64,000 bases of DNA, taken from Kribbella sp. CA-293567 (lineage in GTDB: Bacteria > Actinomycetota > Actinomycetes > Propionibacteriales > Kribbellaceae). The notes under the pieces are model-generated. The model made no database searches, was not told where the DNA came from, and saw only the letters and a list, made by a program, of their open reading frames with translations. The position numbers and the translations under genes are program-made. The stretch is from positions 7,547,197 to 7,611,196 of the forward strand of contig NZ_CP114065.1 in assembly GCF_027627575.1 (NCBI RefSeq), written 5' to 3'. Below, piece by piece: positions 52,441-61,075 of the stretch (positions within the stretch are counted from its first letter, which is position 1; every line of letters begins with the position of its first letter).

Positions 52441-54389
52441 GCGTTCAGCACCTCCTCGCTCTCCATCAGCGGCGCCAGCATCGAGGTCAGGATCCGCTCG
52501 CTGTCCTGGGTGAGCACCGACTCGAGATGGAACTGCACCGAGCTGAAGTGCGGCCCGCGCAGCGCGTGGACCTGCCCCGTGCCGGCGTCCAGGCTGACCC
52601 GTACTTCGCCGACGCCGGGAACCTCGAACTCGTCGGCCCCGGCCCATCCCACGTAGGAGTTGTAGAAGCCGACTCGTTCCGGTGAGCCGAACAACTCGAT
52701 CTCGCGCTGGGTGCCCTGGTTCGGGACGTCGCGGCGCATCAACTTGATGCCGAGGGACTGGCAGAGCAACTGGTGGCTCAGACAGACCGCCATGAAGGGG
52801 ATCCGCCGCGACAGCAACTGCTCGATCGCCGCGGTGAGGTGCGCCATCCGCGGATGGCCGGTTTCGCGCGGGTCGCCCGGGCCGGGGCCCAGGACCACCA
52901 GGTCGTACTCGTCGAAGCTGTAGGCCTCGTCGAAGCGAGCCAGTTGCACCGTGAGCCCGATGGCACGCAACTGGTGCATCAGCATCGAGCTGAAGGTGTC
53001 CTCGGCATCGATGATCAGTGCCCGCCGGCCGTTCAGCTCCGGCTGCGGCCGCACCCGCGACTCCGCGTCGCCGAGCCAGAAGCGCGCGATCGTCGAGTTG
53101 CGCTGACCAAGGGCTTCCTGGATCAACGGATGCCCGTCGAGCCGCACGCTGGTATCGGTCGTCGCCAGTACGCCGGTGGGCTTGATCCGCATCTCGGCGA
53201 CCCCCAACGCGGCCAGTACGCCGGCAGCCTTGGTGCGGGTCTCGGCGACCTCGGCCTCGGGGTCGGAGTGCCGGACCAGCGTCGCGCCCACCCCGACCTC
53301 GACCTGACCGGTGCCGTCGGCCGCCGAGGTACGGATGTCGGCCGTGCGGATGAGGATGCCGGAGTCCAGCGTTCTGGCCCCGGCGGGATCGCGGCCGATC
53401 AGGGCAGCGACGCCTCCGTAGTACCCGCGACCGTGCGGCTCGTAGCGGGCGATCACCCGGCAGGCGTTCTCCAACGGGCTGCCGGTCACCGTGGGGGCGA
53501 ACAGCGTCTCCCGGAGGATGTCCCGCGGGTCGAGGTCACTGTGGCCCTCGATGAAGTACTCCGTGTGCGCGAGCCAGGCCATCTCCCGCAGGAACGGGCC
53601 GACCACCCGGCCACCGCCCTGGCAGACCCGAGCCATCATCTTCAGCTCTTCGTCCAGGACCATGTACAGCTCGTCGGTCTCCTTACGGTCGGTGAGGAAG
53701 TCCATCACCTCCGACAGCACCGGCCCGGTCGCCGGGTAGCGATAGGTGCCGCTGATCGGGTTCATCGTCGCAACGCCGTCCCGCAGGCTGACATGGCGTT
53801 CCGGCGTGGCTCCGACGAAGGTGCGGTCACCGGTGTGCACCAGGAAGGTCCAGTAGGCACCGGTCTCCCGGGTGAGCAGCCGGCGGAACAGGCTCAGCGC
53901 GCTGCGCGTCGAGTAGCCGGTGATGGTGGTGACGAACGAGCGCTTGATGACGAAGTTCGAGCCTTCGCCGGTCCCGATCTCGTTCTCCAGTACGGCGCGC
54001 ACCGTGTCGGCGTACGCGTCGTCCTCGATGTCGAAACCCCCACCGGACAAGGTGATCGCCTCGTCCGGCAACAGCTTCATCGCCTCGGAGGTGCTGATCA
54101 GGCCCTGGTCGGTCACCGACATGGCGAGCAGCGGTGAGCCGTCCGCGGCGGCGGCGAACCCGCGTTCGCTGATCTGCTGGTGAGGTACCAGCACCAGCAC
54201 TTCCTGGTGCGCCTCCCCCGGCCGTGGGTTGAGGGTGGCCAGCGGGATGTCGGCGAGCCGGGCCGGCGTACTGACGTCGCCGAGCAGGATCTCCATCCGG
54301 TCCGCGCCGAGGGTCTCGGGGCGGTGCAGCAGAGCGAAGGCACCGGGGTCGGAGCCCAGCACGTGCTCGAGCAACTGTGACGGGTTCAT
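52437..54389 (-). CDS. phzE: PhzE, 2-amino-2-deoxyisochorismate synthase
   Basis: A 650-residue fusion of an anthranilate-synthase-like MST domain and a class I glutamine amidotransferase. The MST part has FVGATPERHVSLRDG, ISGTYRYP, RETLFAPTVTGSPLENACRVI and RHSDPEAEVAETRTKAAG; the GATase part has GPGPGDP, AVCLSHQLLCQSLG with Cys536 and FHLES. It makes ADIC from chorismate and glutamine. The GATase-on-the-C-terminus order and length fit PhzE and not TrpE. Start ATG at 54389 overlaps the phzD stop. Confidence 0.95.
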   Translation of the reverse strand: MNPSQLLEHVLGSDPGAFALLHRPETLGADRMEILLGDVSTPARLADIPLATLNPRPGEAHQEVLVLVPHQQISERGFAAAADGSPLLAMSVTDQGLISTSEAMKLLPDEAITLSGGGFDIEDDAYADTVRAVLENEIGTGEGSNFVIKRSFVTTITGYSTRSALSLFRRLLTRETGAYWTFLVHTGDRTFVGATPERHVSLRDGVATMNPISGTYRYPATGPVLSEVMDFLTDRKETDELYMVLDEELKMMARVCQGGGRVVGPFLREMAWLAHTEYFIEGHSDLDPRDILRETLFAPTVTGSPLENACRVIARYEPHGRGYYGGVAALIGRDPAGARTLDSGILIRTADIRTSAADGTGQVEVGVGATLVRHSDPEAEVAETRTKAAGVLAALGVAEMRIKPTGVLATTDTSVRLDGHPLIQEALGQRNSTIARFWLGDAESRVRPQPELNGRRALIIDAEDTFSSMLMHQLRAIGLTVQLARFDEAYSFDEYDLVVLGPGPGDPRETGHPRMAHLTAAIEQLLSRRIPFMAVCLSHQLLCQSLGIKLMRRDVPNQGTQREIELFGSPERVGFYNSYVGWAGADEFEVPGVGEVRVSLDAGTGQVHALRGPHFSSVQFHLESVLTQDSERILTSMLAPLMESEEVLNA

Positions 54390-55009
54390 CGGAAGACCTC
54401 CTCGGTGGTGGTGACGACCGCGCACCGGGCGGCCGCGTAGTCGAGGGCCAGCCGGTGGTAGTCGGCGGAGAAATCGCCCAGGGCATCGGCGACCAGGAAC
54501 GGCTGGATGTCGTTGGTGAACGCGTCGAGAGTCGTCACCAGGACACCGATGTGCGCGTACACCCCGCAGACGATCAGCTGATCGCGACCCTGGTTGCGCA
54601 TCTGGGTCAACAGGTCCGACCGGAAGAAGGCGCTGTAGCGCCACTTGGTCAGCACCTGGTCGTCCGGCTTGGGGGCCAGTTCGTCGATGATCTGGCGATC
54701 GCGGGGGTCCGCCTTCATGCCCGGACCCCAGATGTCCTTCAGCAGGCCACGGTCCTGTTCGGTCATGTCGCCGGGTTGCGCGGTGTAGAACACCGGGACG
54801 CCGAGTTCGGTGCAGCGTTCGCGCAACTGCACGCAGTGGCCGACCAGTGGCTCGCGGACCGACGGCGCGAACGGGGCCAGGAAGTAGCGCTGCATGTCGT
54901 GGATGAGCAGCACCGCCCGGTTCGGGTCGACGGTCCACTGCGCGGTACTGGTGGGCAGGTCGTCCTTCGTCGGCAGCGGGTAGGCCGCGATCGGGGCTAT
55001 GCCGGGCAC
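54386..55009 (-). CDS. phzD: PhzD, isochorismatase
   Basis: A 207-residue isochorismatase that hydrolyses ADIC to trans-2,3-dihydro-3-hydroxyanthranilate. From the GTG at 55009 the catalytic Asp is residue 38 (LLIHDMQRYF) and the Lys is residue 122 (TKWRYSAFF), the same numbers as in Pseudomonas PhzD, which supports this start; GGAGGA is at 55013-55018. CGVYAHIGVLVTTLDAF completes the active site. Overlaps phzC by 13 bp. Confidence 0.95.
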   Translation of the reverse strand: MPGIAPIAAYPLPTKDDLPTSTAQWTVDPNRAVLLIHDMQRYFLAPFAPSVREPLVGHCVQLRERCTELGVPVFYTAQPGDMTEQDRGLLKDIWGPGMKADPRDRQIIDELAPKPDDQVLTKWRYSAFFRSDLLTQMRNQGRDQLIVCGVYAHIGVLVTTLDAFTNDIQPFLVADALGDFSADYHRLALDYAAARCAVVTTTEEVFR

Positions 55010-56208
55010 AGTTCCTCCCCGGAGCGGCTCATCAGCTGCGCGTGCGACTGCCAGGCCGAAACCACCGAGATCGCCTGGCGGGGGTTCAGTCGCGGGTCGC
55101 AGAGGGTCGTGTAGTTGTCGCCGACGCGATCGGGCCCGTGGTGGGCGTCGACGCATTCGGTCACGTGATCAGGGGTGGTCTCCAGGTGGATTCCGCCCGC
55201 TGTCCCGCCGGCCGAGCGAACGGCGAGCTGGAAGGCCGTCACCTCGCGGACGATCGTTTCCACCACGCGGGTCTTGCGGCCCTCGGCGGTGCTGACCGTG
55301 TTGCCGTGCATGGGGTCGACCAGCCAGATCACCGGATGGCCGGCCGCATGGACGGCGCGGACCAGCGGCGGCAGCAGTTCGGCGACCGAGTCGGCGCCCA
55401 TCCGGGCGATCAGGGTCAACCTTCCCGGCTCCCGTGCCGGGTCGAGTCGCGCGCACAGGGCGAGCAGTTCGTCCACCTGCATCCGGGGCCCGACCTTGCA
55501 GGCGATCGGGTTGATCACGTCGGCCAGCAGGGCGACGTGGGCGCCCTCGAGCTGACGGGTCCGTTCGCCGATCCACGGCCAGTGGGTGGAGGTGAGCGCG
55601 AGCCGGCCGGCCCGGTCGTGGCGCAGCATCGGGATCTCGTAGTCGAGCAACAGAGCTTCGTGGCTGGTCCAGACCGCCGGAGCGATGCGGGCCAGGGGCG
55701 TCGGGGCGAGGTGAGCCATCACCTGGCTCGCCGCCCGGTAGCCCGTGAGCAGCCGGCGCGGATCCGATCGGCGTGCCTCCGGATCGGCCTCCGGACCGTT
55801 CACCATGTGTCCCCGGTAGACCGGGAGTTCGACTCCGTCGACCCATTCGGTGGACGCCGAGCGTGGCTTGGCGTACTGGCCGGCGATCCGGCCGACCCGG
55901 ACGACGGGCTGATGGGTGGTGGCGCTGACGATGCCGGCCAGCACGTTGAGCAGGCCTGCCTTCCGCTCCACGTCACCTGCCGTGCACTCCGCGGGATCCT
56001 CGGCACAGTCGCCGGCCTGAACAACCTGTGCCTGGCCGGCGGCGACTTCGGCGAGCAGCCCCTGGAACCTCTTCAGCGATTCGATCTCCACCAGCGCGGG
56101 CAGGGCGCCCAGCACGTCGCGGACCTGTTCGACCCGGGCGGGGTCCTCCCACCGGGGCTGCTGCTTGGCAATTGGGGCTTGCGAAACTTCGAGCGAGGTG
56201 ACGTTCAA
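54997..56208 (-). CDS. phzC: PhzC, class II DAHP synthase
   Basis: About 403 residues. It joins phosphoenolpyruvate and erythrose 4-phosphate in the first shikimate step and so raises chorismate supply for the operon. Class II (plant/mycobacterial) motifs are VQAGDCAE (metal Cys), VRVGRIAGQYAKPRS, SHEALLLDYEIPM, HWPWIGERTRQLEGAHV, WLVDPMHGNT and GIHLETTPDHVTEC. It is shorter than primary-metabolism AroG of actinomycetes (about 460), as PhzC-type enzymes are. I prefer the TTG at 56208, which has GGAG 8 nt upstream; an ATG at 56238 is also open. First gene of the phenazine operon. Confidence 0.92.
   Translation of the reverse strand: MNVTSLEVSQAPIAKQQPRWEDPARVEQVRDVLGALPALVEIESLKRFQGLLAEVAAGQAQVVQAGDCAEDPAECTAGDVERKAGLLNVLAGIVSATTHQPVVRVGRIAGQYAKPRSASTEWVDGVELPVYRGHMVNGPEADPEARRSDPRRLLTGYRAASQVMAHLAPTPLARIAPAVWTSHEALLLDYEIPMLRHDRAGRLALTSTHWPWIGERTRQLEGAHVALLADVINPIACKVGPRMQVDELLALCARLDPAREPGRLTLIARMGADSVAELLPPLVRAVHAAGHPVIWLVDPMHGNTVSTAEGRKTRVVETIVREVTAFQLAVRSAGGTAGGIHLETTPDHVTECVDAHHGPDRVGDNYTTLCDPRLNPRQAISVVSAWQSHAQLMSRSGEELCPA
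55013..55018 (-). promoter_or_regulatory. Ribosome-binding site that sets the phzD start
   Basis: GGAGGA just before the GTG at 55009, lying inside the 3' end of phzC. It fixes the start that gives canonical PhzD residue numbering. Confidence 0.7.
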
Positions 56209-56350
56209 GTTTGCTCCAAACCTCAGACATGTCGGCAACTCGCTGTCCGCGCATCATCTGATGCCCGCCACCCATGCCAGTGGTGGCGCCCGTCAGGGCG
56301 GCAGAAGTTGCCCCGAAATGCTTGATTCTGGGTACGGCGAATTACCCCCG

Positions 56351-56384
56351 TTCGTGCCCGGCCGATACGTCGGCCGAGCACGAA
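56351..56384 (-). terminator. Terminator between the SnoaL-like gene and phzC
   Basis: TTCGTGC and CGGCCGA (56351-56365) pair with TCGGCCG and GCACGAA (56370-56384), with one mismatch, over a 4-nt loop. It implies that the phenazine operon has its own promoter between 56209 and 56350. Confidence 0.65.
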
Positions 56385-56412
56385 AGAAGGGTTGTCCGCC
56401 GAGGGGCGCCGA

Positions 56413-57075
56413 TCAGCTGTGCGGCGGGTACGGGTTGTCCTGGAGGTAGAGCCAGGTGCCGTCCGGCTGCTGCCGGACAATGTCGCAGAAGTTTCCGGTG
56501 TAAAGCACGCGGGTGCCGTCCGGAAGGTCCTGCTCCAGGGTGTAGGTACCCATGATGCTGGCCGTGCGGTTCAGCCGGTCGCCACTACCGTCGGGCTGTC
56601 CTCCGTTGATCAGGGTCTGGAGCGGGTTGACCTTGAGAACGGGGTTGGAGTTGAACCAGTCGATGTACATTGCGCGGATTTCCGGCTTTCCCTTGGAAAT
56701 CGTTCCGTCCCAGTTCACGACGGCCGCGGTCGGCTCGTGCAGAGCCATGATCCCGGCCAGGTCCTTGGCCACGATCCGCTCGCCCAGCAGCTGCAGCAGC
56801 TTGGCCGGGGTGCTGGCCGTCAGGCCGGCGTTGGCGGCGGCGCTGGCCTTGATCGCGCTCAGATCCTTTGCAGCGACAGGCTTTCCGCCGGTCCGTTGCT
56901 GCGAGCCCGTAGTCTTGTGTCCGCCGTGCGGCTCGGCCGCCGGCGTCGTCGGGTTGCTCGCGGCCGGGGCCGCGTTGGTGCTCTCGGACTGACCGTAGGC
57001 AGAGTTCACCACGGTGCCAGCGGCCACCAACATGGCGACAGTGGCGATCGACAATGCGGGGATGATTCTTTTCAT
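56413..57075 (-). CDS. Exported SnoaL/NTF2-like protein
   Basis: A 220-residue protein. KRIIPALSIATVAMLVAAGT is a Sec signal, cleaved probably after NSAYG. A Pro/Thr/Ser-rich, His-containing linker (about 30-75) leads to an NTF2-like domain (about 85-215) with LLGERIVAKDLAGIMALHEPTAAVV, RAMYIDWFNSNP and the closing WLYLQDNPYPP. Such domains bind or convert small molecules; a role outside the membrane near phenazines is possible. ATG at 57075 follows a G-rich run. A terminator separates it from phzC. Confidence 0.75.
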   Translation of the reverse strand: MKRIIPALSIATVAMLVAAGTVVNSAYGQSESTNAAPAASNPTTPAAEPHGGHKTTGSQQRTGGKPVAAKDLSAIKASAAANAGLTASTPAKLLQLLGERIVAKDLAGIMALHEPTAAVVNWDGTISKGKPEIRAMYIDWFNSNPVLKVNPLQTLINGGQPDGSGDRLNRTASIMGTYTLEQDLPDGTRVLYTGNFCDIVRQQPDGTWLYLQDNPYPPHS

Positions 57076-57150
57076 GTGAGCCCCCCCGGGCATAGAGGTG
57101 GCGGCCAGGGAAATGAGCTGGGGCGCTGCGACGTATATCCCTGGTCGCCA

Positions 57151-57180
57151 TCGAAGTGTGATGCGACCTTAACACTTCGA
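57151..57180. promoter_or_regulatory. Inverted repeat, candidate operator
   Basis: TCGAAGTGT (57151-57159) and ACACTTCGA (57172-57180). It lies 75-105 bp before the exported SnoaL-like gene, where an activator or repressor could act. Confidence 0.45.
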
Positions 57181-57540
57181 CGCTTGCAGCCGTCAAGGCT
57201 TAATAGGGTCCGTTCCATTGCCGCCGGATGAACTGTTCGAGCAACCGAGAAGCGGCACTCCGCTTTCTCGCCGACGAACCAAACGGTCACTGCAGAACTA
57301 CTGTTTCCACGCTCCTGGAAAGGGTGGACAGCGAGCCGGGGCTGTGTTTTACGGCGGCCCACCAGCCGTGGCCGGCCGGGTAATCAAACGATCGACCCAG
57401 ACTTTGCGGCTCATTGAAACTTGGACGGGAATGCATTTGATCCGCCGTCACCTGCATTCAATAGCGCGGACTCCGGTAAATGATTTCGGAAAACCGAGAA
57501 TCAGCACTTCGGTTGGTATCAGAATTCGGGCACGCCAAAG

Positions 57541-57591
57541 GGGCGATGGGCGGATCGGGCCCATCGCCCGCTTCGGCACGGCGTACCGTGC
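57541..57591 (-). terminator. Tandem hairpins ending the VOC gene
   Basis: GGGCGATGGGC (57541-57551) pairs with 57559-57569 (11 bp perfect, 7-nt loop), and GCACGG (57576-57581) pairs with CCGTGC (57586-57591). Both follow the VOC stop at 57599 on the minus strand. Confidence 0.7.
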
Positions 57592-57598
57592 GGTCAGC

Positions 57599-58015
57599 TC
57601 AGGACTGCGGCTGCGTGACGTTGAACATCCAGGAGATACCGAACTGGTCCACCAGCGCGCCGGCCTCGTCGCCCCAGACCTGCTTCTCCAGCGGCATCGT
57701 CACGGTGCCACCGGCGGAGAGCTTCTCGAAGTAGCCGCGCAGCTCGGGGTCGTCGCCGCCGATGTAGATCGCGACGTTGTTGCCCGGCTGGTAGGGCACA
57801 CCCTCCGGCACGTCGAAGGCGTTCAGCACGTAGCCGTGCTCGCTCTCGAGCTTGGCGTGCATGATCAGGCCGGCGTGCGGTGCATCGGCCGGAGCGGCGC
57901 CGAAGTCCGCCAGCGTGCCGAGCTCCAGCTTGCCGCCCAGCACCTCCTGGTAGAACTCCATCGCCTGCCGCGCGTTGCCGTTGTAGCTGATGTAAGGGTT
58001 GAGTTGAGACCCCAC
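57599..58015 (-). CDS. VOC-family protein, PhnB/DUF1338-like
   Basis: A 138-residue protein of the PhnB-like VOC group. PYISYNGNARQAMEFYQEVLGG opens it, and PLEKQVWGDEAGALVDQFGISWMFNV is the usual PhnB ending. Metal residues are not all typical, so activity is uncertain. GTG at 58015 with AAGGAG upstream. It is divergent from a WYL regulator with a perfect operator between, so it is probably that regulator's target. Confidence 0.85.
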   Translation of the reverse strand: MGSQLNPYISYNGNARQAMEFYQEVLGGKLELGTLADFGAAPADAPHAGLIMHAKLESEHGYVLNAFDVPEGVPYQPGNNVAIYIGGDDPELRGYFEKLSAGGTVTMPLEKQVWGDEAGALVDQFGISWMFNVTQPQS

Positions 58016-58121
58016 CGAGTGCTCCTTATGTAGTGACTTGCGAACGGCGGTAACCGTGGCGCGCCTTAGAATGAGGTGACTGCTCAGATCTCCGAGAGTC
58101 ACTGGTGCAAGCCTCTCAGCG

Positions 58122-58146
58122 ATACACGACATCTTGTGTCGTGTAT
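58122..58146. promoter_or_regulatory. Perfect 10-bp inverted repeat, WYL operator candidate
   Basis: ATACACGACA (58122-58131) and TGTCGTGTAT (58137-58146) with a 5-bp spacer, 18 bp before the WYL gene start and about 105 bp before the VOC start. Ideal position for autoregulation and control of both genes. Confidence 0.75.
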
Positions 58147-58164
58147 TCCGGTACAGTTTTCGGC

Positions 58165-59172
58165 ATGCGCGCCGATCGCTTGGTCTCGCTGGTGCTGCTG
58201 CTGCGCCAGAACGGCCGGATGACCGCGCCCGCGCTCGCGAAGGAGCTGGAGGTCGCCACCCGCACGGTGCTGCGCGACATCGAGGCGTTGTCCGCGGCCG
58301 GCGTCCCGGTGTACGCCGAGCGCGGCCGGCAGGGCGGGTTCGAGCTGATGCCCGGTTTCCAGACCGAGCTCCTCGGCCTGACCCACGACGAGGCACTGGC
58401 CCTGCTGGTGGCCGGCTCCCGGCGCGGCGCGCAGGCGTTCGGTCTCGGCTCCGCGCTCGCCTCGGCCATGCTCAAGGTGGTCGACGCACTCCCCGAGGGC
58501 CATCGGGACACCGCGACCGGCGCGGCCCGGCGACTGCTGATCGATCCGGAGACCGACCTGCTCGCCCGCCGGCTGATCCCGGAAGAGGTGCCGGACGCCA
58601 TCATGGCCGAGATCCGGCGCGCGGTACTGGCCGGCCACAAGCTGCGAATCTGCTACTCGGCTGCCGCGAACAAGTCCTCCAGATGGATCACGGTGGACCC
58701 GATCGGCCTGGTCACCGCCCGCGAGAAGGGCTACCTGCTGGCCATCAAGGACGGCGCCGACCGCACGTACCGGTTGTCCCGGGTGTCGGCCGCCGAGGAA
58801 CTCCCCGATCCGGCCCAGCGACCGCACGGGATCAACCTCGACCAGGCCTGGCAGGAGCGGAGCGAACAGTTCCGGACCAACGGCGACCAGGTCACCGTGG
58901 TCGTCCGGGTGCACCCGGCGCAACGTGACGAACTGGCCGGCAACGCCCTGAGCGTCCTCGCCGAGGAGACCGAGCCGCACGGCTCGCTGCGACTCGAGGT
59001 GACCTTCCAGGACCCGAGGCACGCCCAGTGGGCTCTGTGGCAACTCGCCGCGACAGCGGAGGTGCTGGAGCCGCAGTGGCTGCGCACCTACCTACGCAAT
59101 CGCGCCGCCTCGATCGCCGCGCTCTACGGAGTACCCAGAACGCTCCCGGAGCCCGGTCCGTCGCTCAACTGA
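58165..59172 (+). CDS. WYL-domain transcriptional regulator
   Basis: A 335-residue regulator of the YafY type. An N-terminal DeoR-like winged helix (RADRLVSLVLLLRQNGRMTAPALAKELEV and TRTVLRDIEALSAAGVPVYAERGRQGGF) is followed by a WYL domain (about 140-220: ITVDPIGLVTAREKGYLLAI) and the WCX C-terminal extension. WYL proteins bind small ligands or nucleic acid. The ATG at 58165 is the family start. Divergent from the VOC gene, with a perfect inverted repeat between them. Confidence 0.9.
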   Translation: MRADRLVSLVLLLRQNGRMTAPALAKELEVATRTVLRDIEALSAAGVPVYAERGRQGGFELMPGFQTELLGLTHDEALALLVAGSRRGAQAFGLGSALASAMLKVVDALPEGHRDTATGAARRLLIDPETDLLARRLIPEEVPDAIMAEIRRAVLAGHKLRICYSAAANKSSRWITVDPIGLVTAREKGYLLAIKDGADRTYRLSRVSAAEELPDPAQRPHGINLDQAWQERSEQFRTNGDQVTVVVRVHPAQRDELAGNALSVLAEETEPHGSLRLEVTFQDPRHAQWALWQLAATAEVLEPQWLRTYLRNRAASIAALYGVPRTLPEPGPSLN

Positions 59173-59212
59173 TCCGCCCACGCGAAGCGTTTCCTTCGCT
59201 TGGCCACCGCGT

Positions 59213-59647
59213 TCAGTCGAGGCAGAACTCGTTGCCTTCGACGTCCTGCATGACCAGGCAGGACTCGTTGATGCCGTCGGCGACCAGCAACTGGACCCGG
59301 GTTGCTCCAAGCGGGAGCAGCCGCGCGCACTCTGCCTCAAGCGCGGCCAGCCGCTCTTCACCGACCATCCCGGTCCCGACCCGTACGTCGAGGTGCAGGC
59401 GGTTCTTGGCGACCTTGCCTTCGGGCACCCGCTGGAAGAACAGTCGCGGACCGACGCCCGTGGGATCGACACAGGCGAAGGCCGACCCCTGCGCCTCGGG
59501 CGGCAGCGAGCGGTCGAACTCGCTCCAGTCGGCGAACCCCGCGGGTGGTGGCGGTACGACGTACCCGAGCACCTCGCACCAGAAGCGAGCTACTCGCTCC
59601 GGCTCCGCACAGTCGAAGGTGACCTGAAACTGCTTGACCGACGCCAT
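59213..59647 (-). CDS. VOC-family glyoxalase-like protein
   Basis: A 144-residue protein of the glyoxalase_6 subgroup. VTFDCAEPERVARFWCEVLGYV, FQRVPEGKVAKNRLHLDVRVG and MQDVEGNEFCLD are its standard opening, middle and end. Members include bleomycin-resistance-like and dioxygenase-like proteins; no function can be assigned. Converges with the WYL gene, 40 bp apart. Confidence 0.85.
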   Translation of the reverse strand: MASVKQFQVTFDCAEPERVARFWCEVLGYVVPPPPAGFADWSEFDRSLPPEAQGSAFACVDPTGVGPRLFFQRVPEGKVAKNRLHLDVRVGTGMVGEERLAALEAECARLLPLGATRVQLLVADGINESCLVMQDVEGNEFCLD

Positions 59648-59711
59648 CGCTCCACCATAGAGGCGGATCTTCGCGTCGTCGCCCGATTTTGCCCGCCGCC
59701 GCAGCTCACAA

Positions 59712-60305
59712 CTACTGCTGCGAGCGGGCGTCGGCGTACTGGTCGGGCAAGGAGGGCCAGCGGCGCGAGGCCCACTCCGACCACGACGTGTGGCCTGGTG
59801 GGACGGGTGGAATCCTGACACCCCGTAGCTCTTCCTCGTCCGGTACCTCGAACAGCGCATGCCACTGCACGAGTTCGGCGTCACTGATCCGGAACGTCTG
59901 CTCGGGCGTGGCCGCGAACCGCTCGGCCACACGCGTCCGCTGCTCCTCGAGGGCGATCGGCAGGTAGACGACCTGACTCCGTGCGCCGATGGTGCCGGCG
60001 ATCCAGCGAAGGGCCGAGCGTTCGTCCTTGCCCCAGAACCCGAAGTCGAACACCACGTCGGCGCCCAGCTCCGCGGCCCGCATGCCGAGCTCGACCAGCT
60101 TGCCTTCCACCAGGTCGCGTTTGTCGTCCGGGTTCTGCCCGTCGAACAACGCGATCTGCCACTCGTCCGGCGTCAACCGCAGAGCCGGAGCGGTGGTCTC
60201 GAGTTCCCTGGCCCGGGTGGTCTTGCCGGCACCGGGGAGGCCGACGACGAGGTAGACGGTCGGCGGTTCGGAGGACTGGGGGGTGTCCGGGTGGCGGCTG
60301 ACCAT
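59712..60305 (-). CDS. AAA-type P-loop kinase
   Basis: A 197-residue P-loop kinase. Walker A is LVVGLPGAGKTTRARELE; ADVVFDFGFWGKDERSALR is the Walker B/DxxF region of zeta-toxin- and polynucleotide-kinase-like ATPases, and YLPIALEEQRTRVAERF holds the lid Arg residues. Related proteins phosphorylate small molecules, often antibiotics or nucleotides. ATG at 60305. Substrate unknown. Confidence 0.85.
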   Translation of the reverse strand: MVSRHPDTPQSSEPPTVYLVVGLPGAGKTTRARELETTAPALRLTPDEWQIALFDGQNPDDKRDLVEGKLVELGMRAAELGADVVFDFGFWGKDERSALRWIAGTIGARSQVVYLPIALEEQRTRVAERFAATPEQTFRISDAELVQWHALFEVPDEEELRGVRIPPVPPGHTSWSEWASRRWPSLPDQYADARSQQ

Positions 60306-60378
60306 GCGGCAAAGGTAACCGTGGGCAAGGGCAGCGGCCGAGGCCTTTTTCGTGATCGGCCCCGGCCGAGCCGCCGGC

Positions 60379-60807
60379 TCAGGTCCTGACCGAACCCTCG
60401 CCGGTGATGTCACGGACCGTGTTGAAGACGCCCTCGAAGTCCCGGGTGCCACCGATGATGAAGGCCTTCTTGCCCTCGGGCCACGAGTAGTTGCACCTCG
60501 CCCAGGTGCCCTTGCCCCACTTGTTCCGGCAGCCCTTGTGCGAGAAGCTGACCTCACCGATCGCCGAGCGGCCGTCCGACTTGCCGTCGTACACGTAGAG
60601 CAGTTCGCCGTCCGGCTCGAAGCAGACCTTCACCGCGTTGTTGGCCACGAAGGCGTAGTTGCAGGCGCCGCCCGGTCCGGAGACCTTGGTGCCGACGCTC
60701 CAGCTGTCGGCCGCCGCGGCCGGAGTCACAGCGGCACCGAATGTGAGCACCCCAGCGACACCGACGATCGCTGCCGCCCGAAGGCGCAACCTACCTTGAC
60801 GAAACAT
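60379..60807 (-). CDS. Small secreted protein
   Basis: A 142-residue exported protein. RLRLRAAAIVGVAGVLTFGA is a Sec signal with AAAA before the likely cleavage near residue 33. The mature part has four Cys (ACNYAF, VCFEP, GCRNKWG, RCNYSW), which suggests two disulfides, and many aromatic residues. AGGAGG precedes the ATG. It resembles small cysteine-bearing proteins secreted by actinomycetes; function not known. Confidence 0.75.
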   Translation of the reverse strand: MFRQGRLRLRAAAIVGVAGVLTFGAAVTPAAAADSWSVGTKVSGPGGACNYAFVANNAVKVCFEPDGELLYVYDGKSDGRSAIGEVSFSHKGCRNKWGKGTWARCNYSWPEGKKAFIIGGTRDFEGVFNTVRDITGEGSVRT

Positions 60808-61075
60808 GACGCCTCCTGCTGAGCGGAAAGTACGCGGAGTCTCGGACGGTACACCGAGTTCGGTTCGCGATCCGAGCGCCGAAAGCCCTTTGGTGCTTGA
60901 TGATCATCAGCACTCCGGTTGCGCTCGGCAACGGAGTCGCACGTGTGGTGCGATGTTCGGTGCACGACGCCGCGAGACTTCGCCACCTGTTTCCACCGAC
61001 CCGCGACTTCGCTATGTTGGACCGGCTTGCCCCGAGGGGGATCGACCATCTGTTGGGCCGAGAGGGCTGTCTTTC
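60808..61075. promoter_or_regulatory. Divergent region upstream of mraY with a perfect 12-bp palindrome
   Basis: 268 bp. TGATGATCATCA at 60898-60909 is a perfect palindrome flanked by GTGC and GCAC, making a nearly symmetrical 21-bp site. Short hairpins follow (GTTGC-GCTCG-GCAAC and CGCAC-GTGTG-GTGCG around 60915-60950). GAGAGGG precedes the mraY start. Confidence 0.5.

Larger units (their letters stand above)
57076..57598. promoter_or_regulatory. 523-bp AT-richer regulatory gap upstream of the SnoaL/phenazine region
   Basis: No gene seen. It contains TCGAAGTGT...ACACTTCGA at 57151-57180 (perfect 9-bp arms, 12-bp spacer), GAATGCA...TGCATTC at 57429-57459, and at its right end the double hairpin that ends the VOC gene. 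Base composition is clearly richer in A+T than the genes on either side. The promoter of the exported SnoaL-like gene should lie in 57080-57250. Confidence 0.5.
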
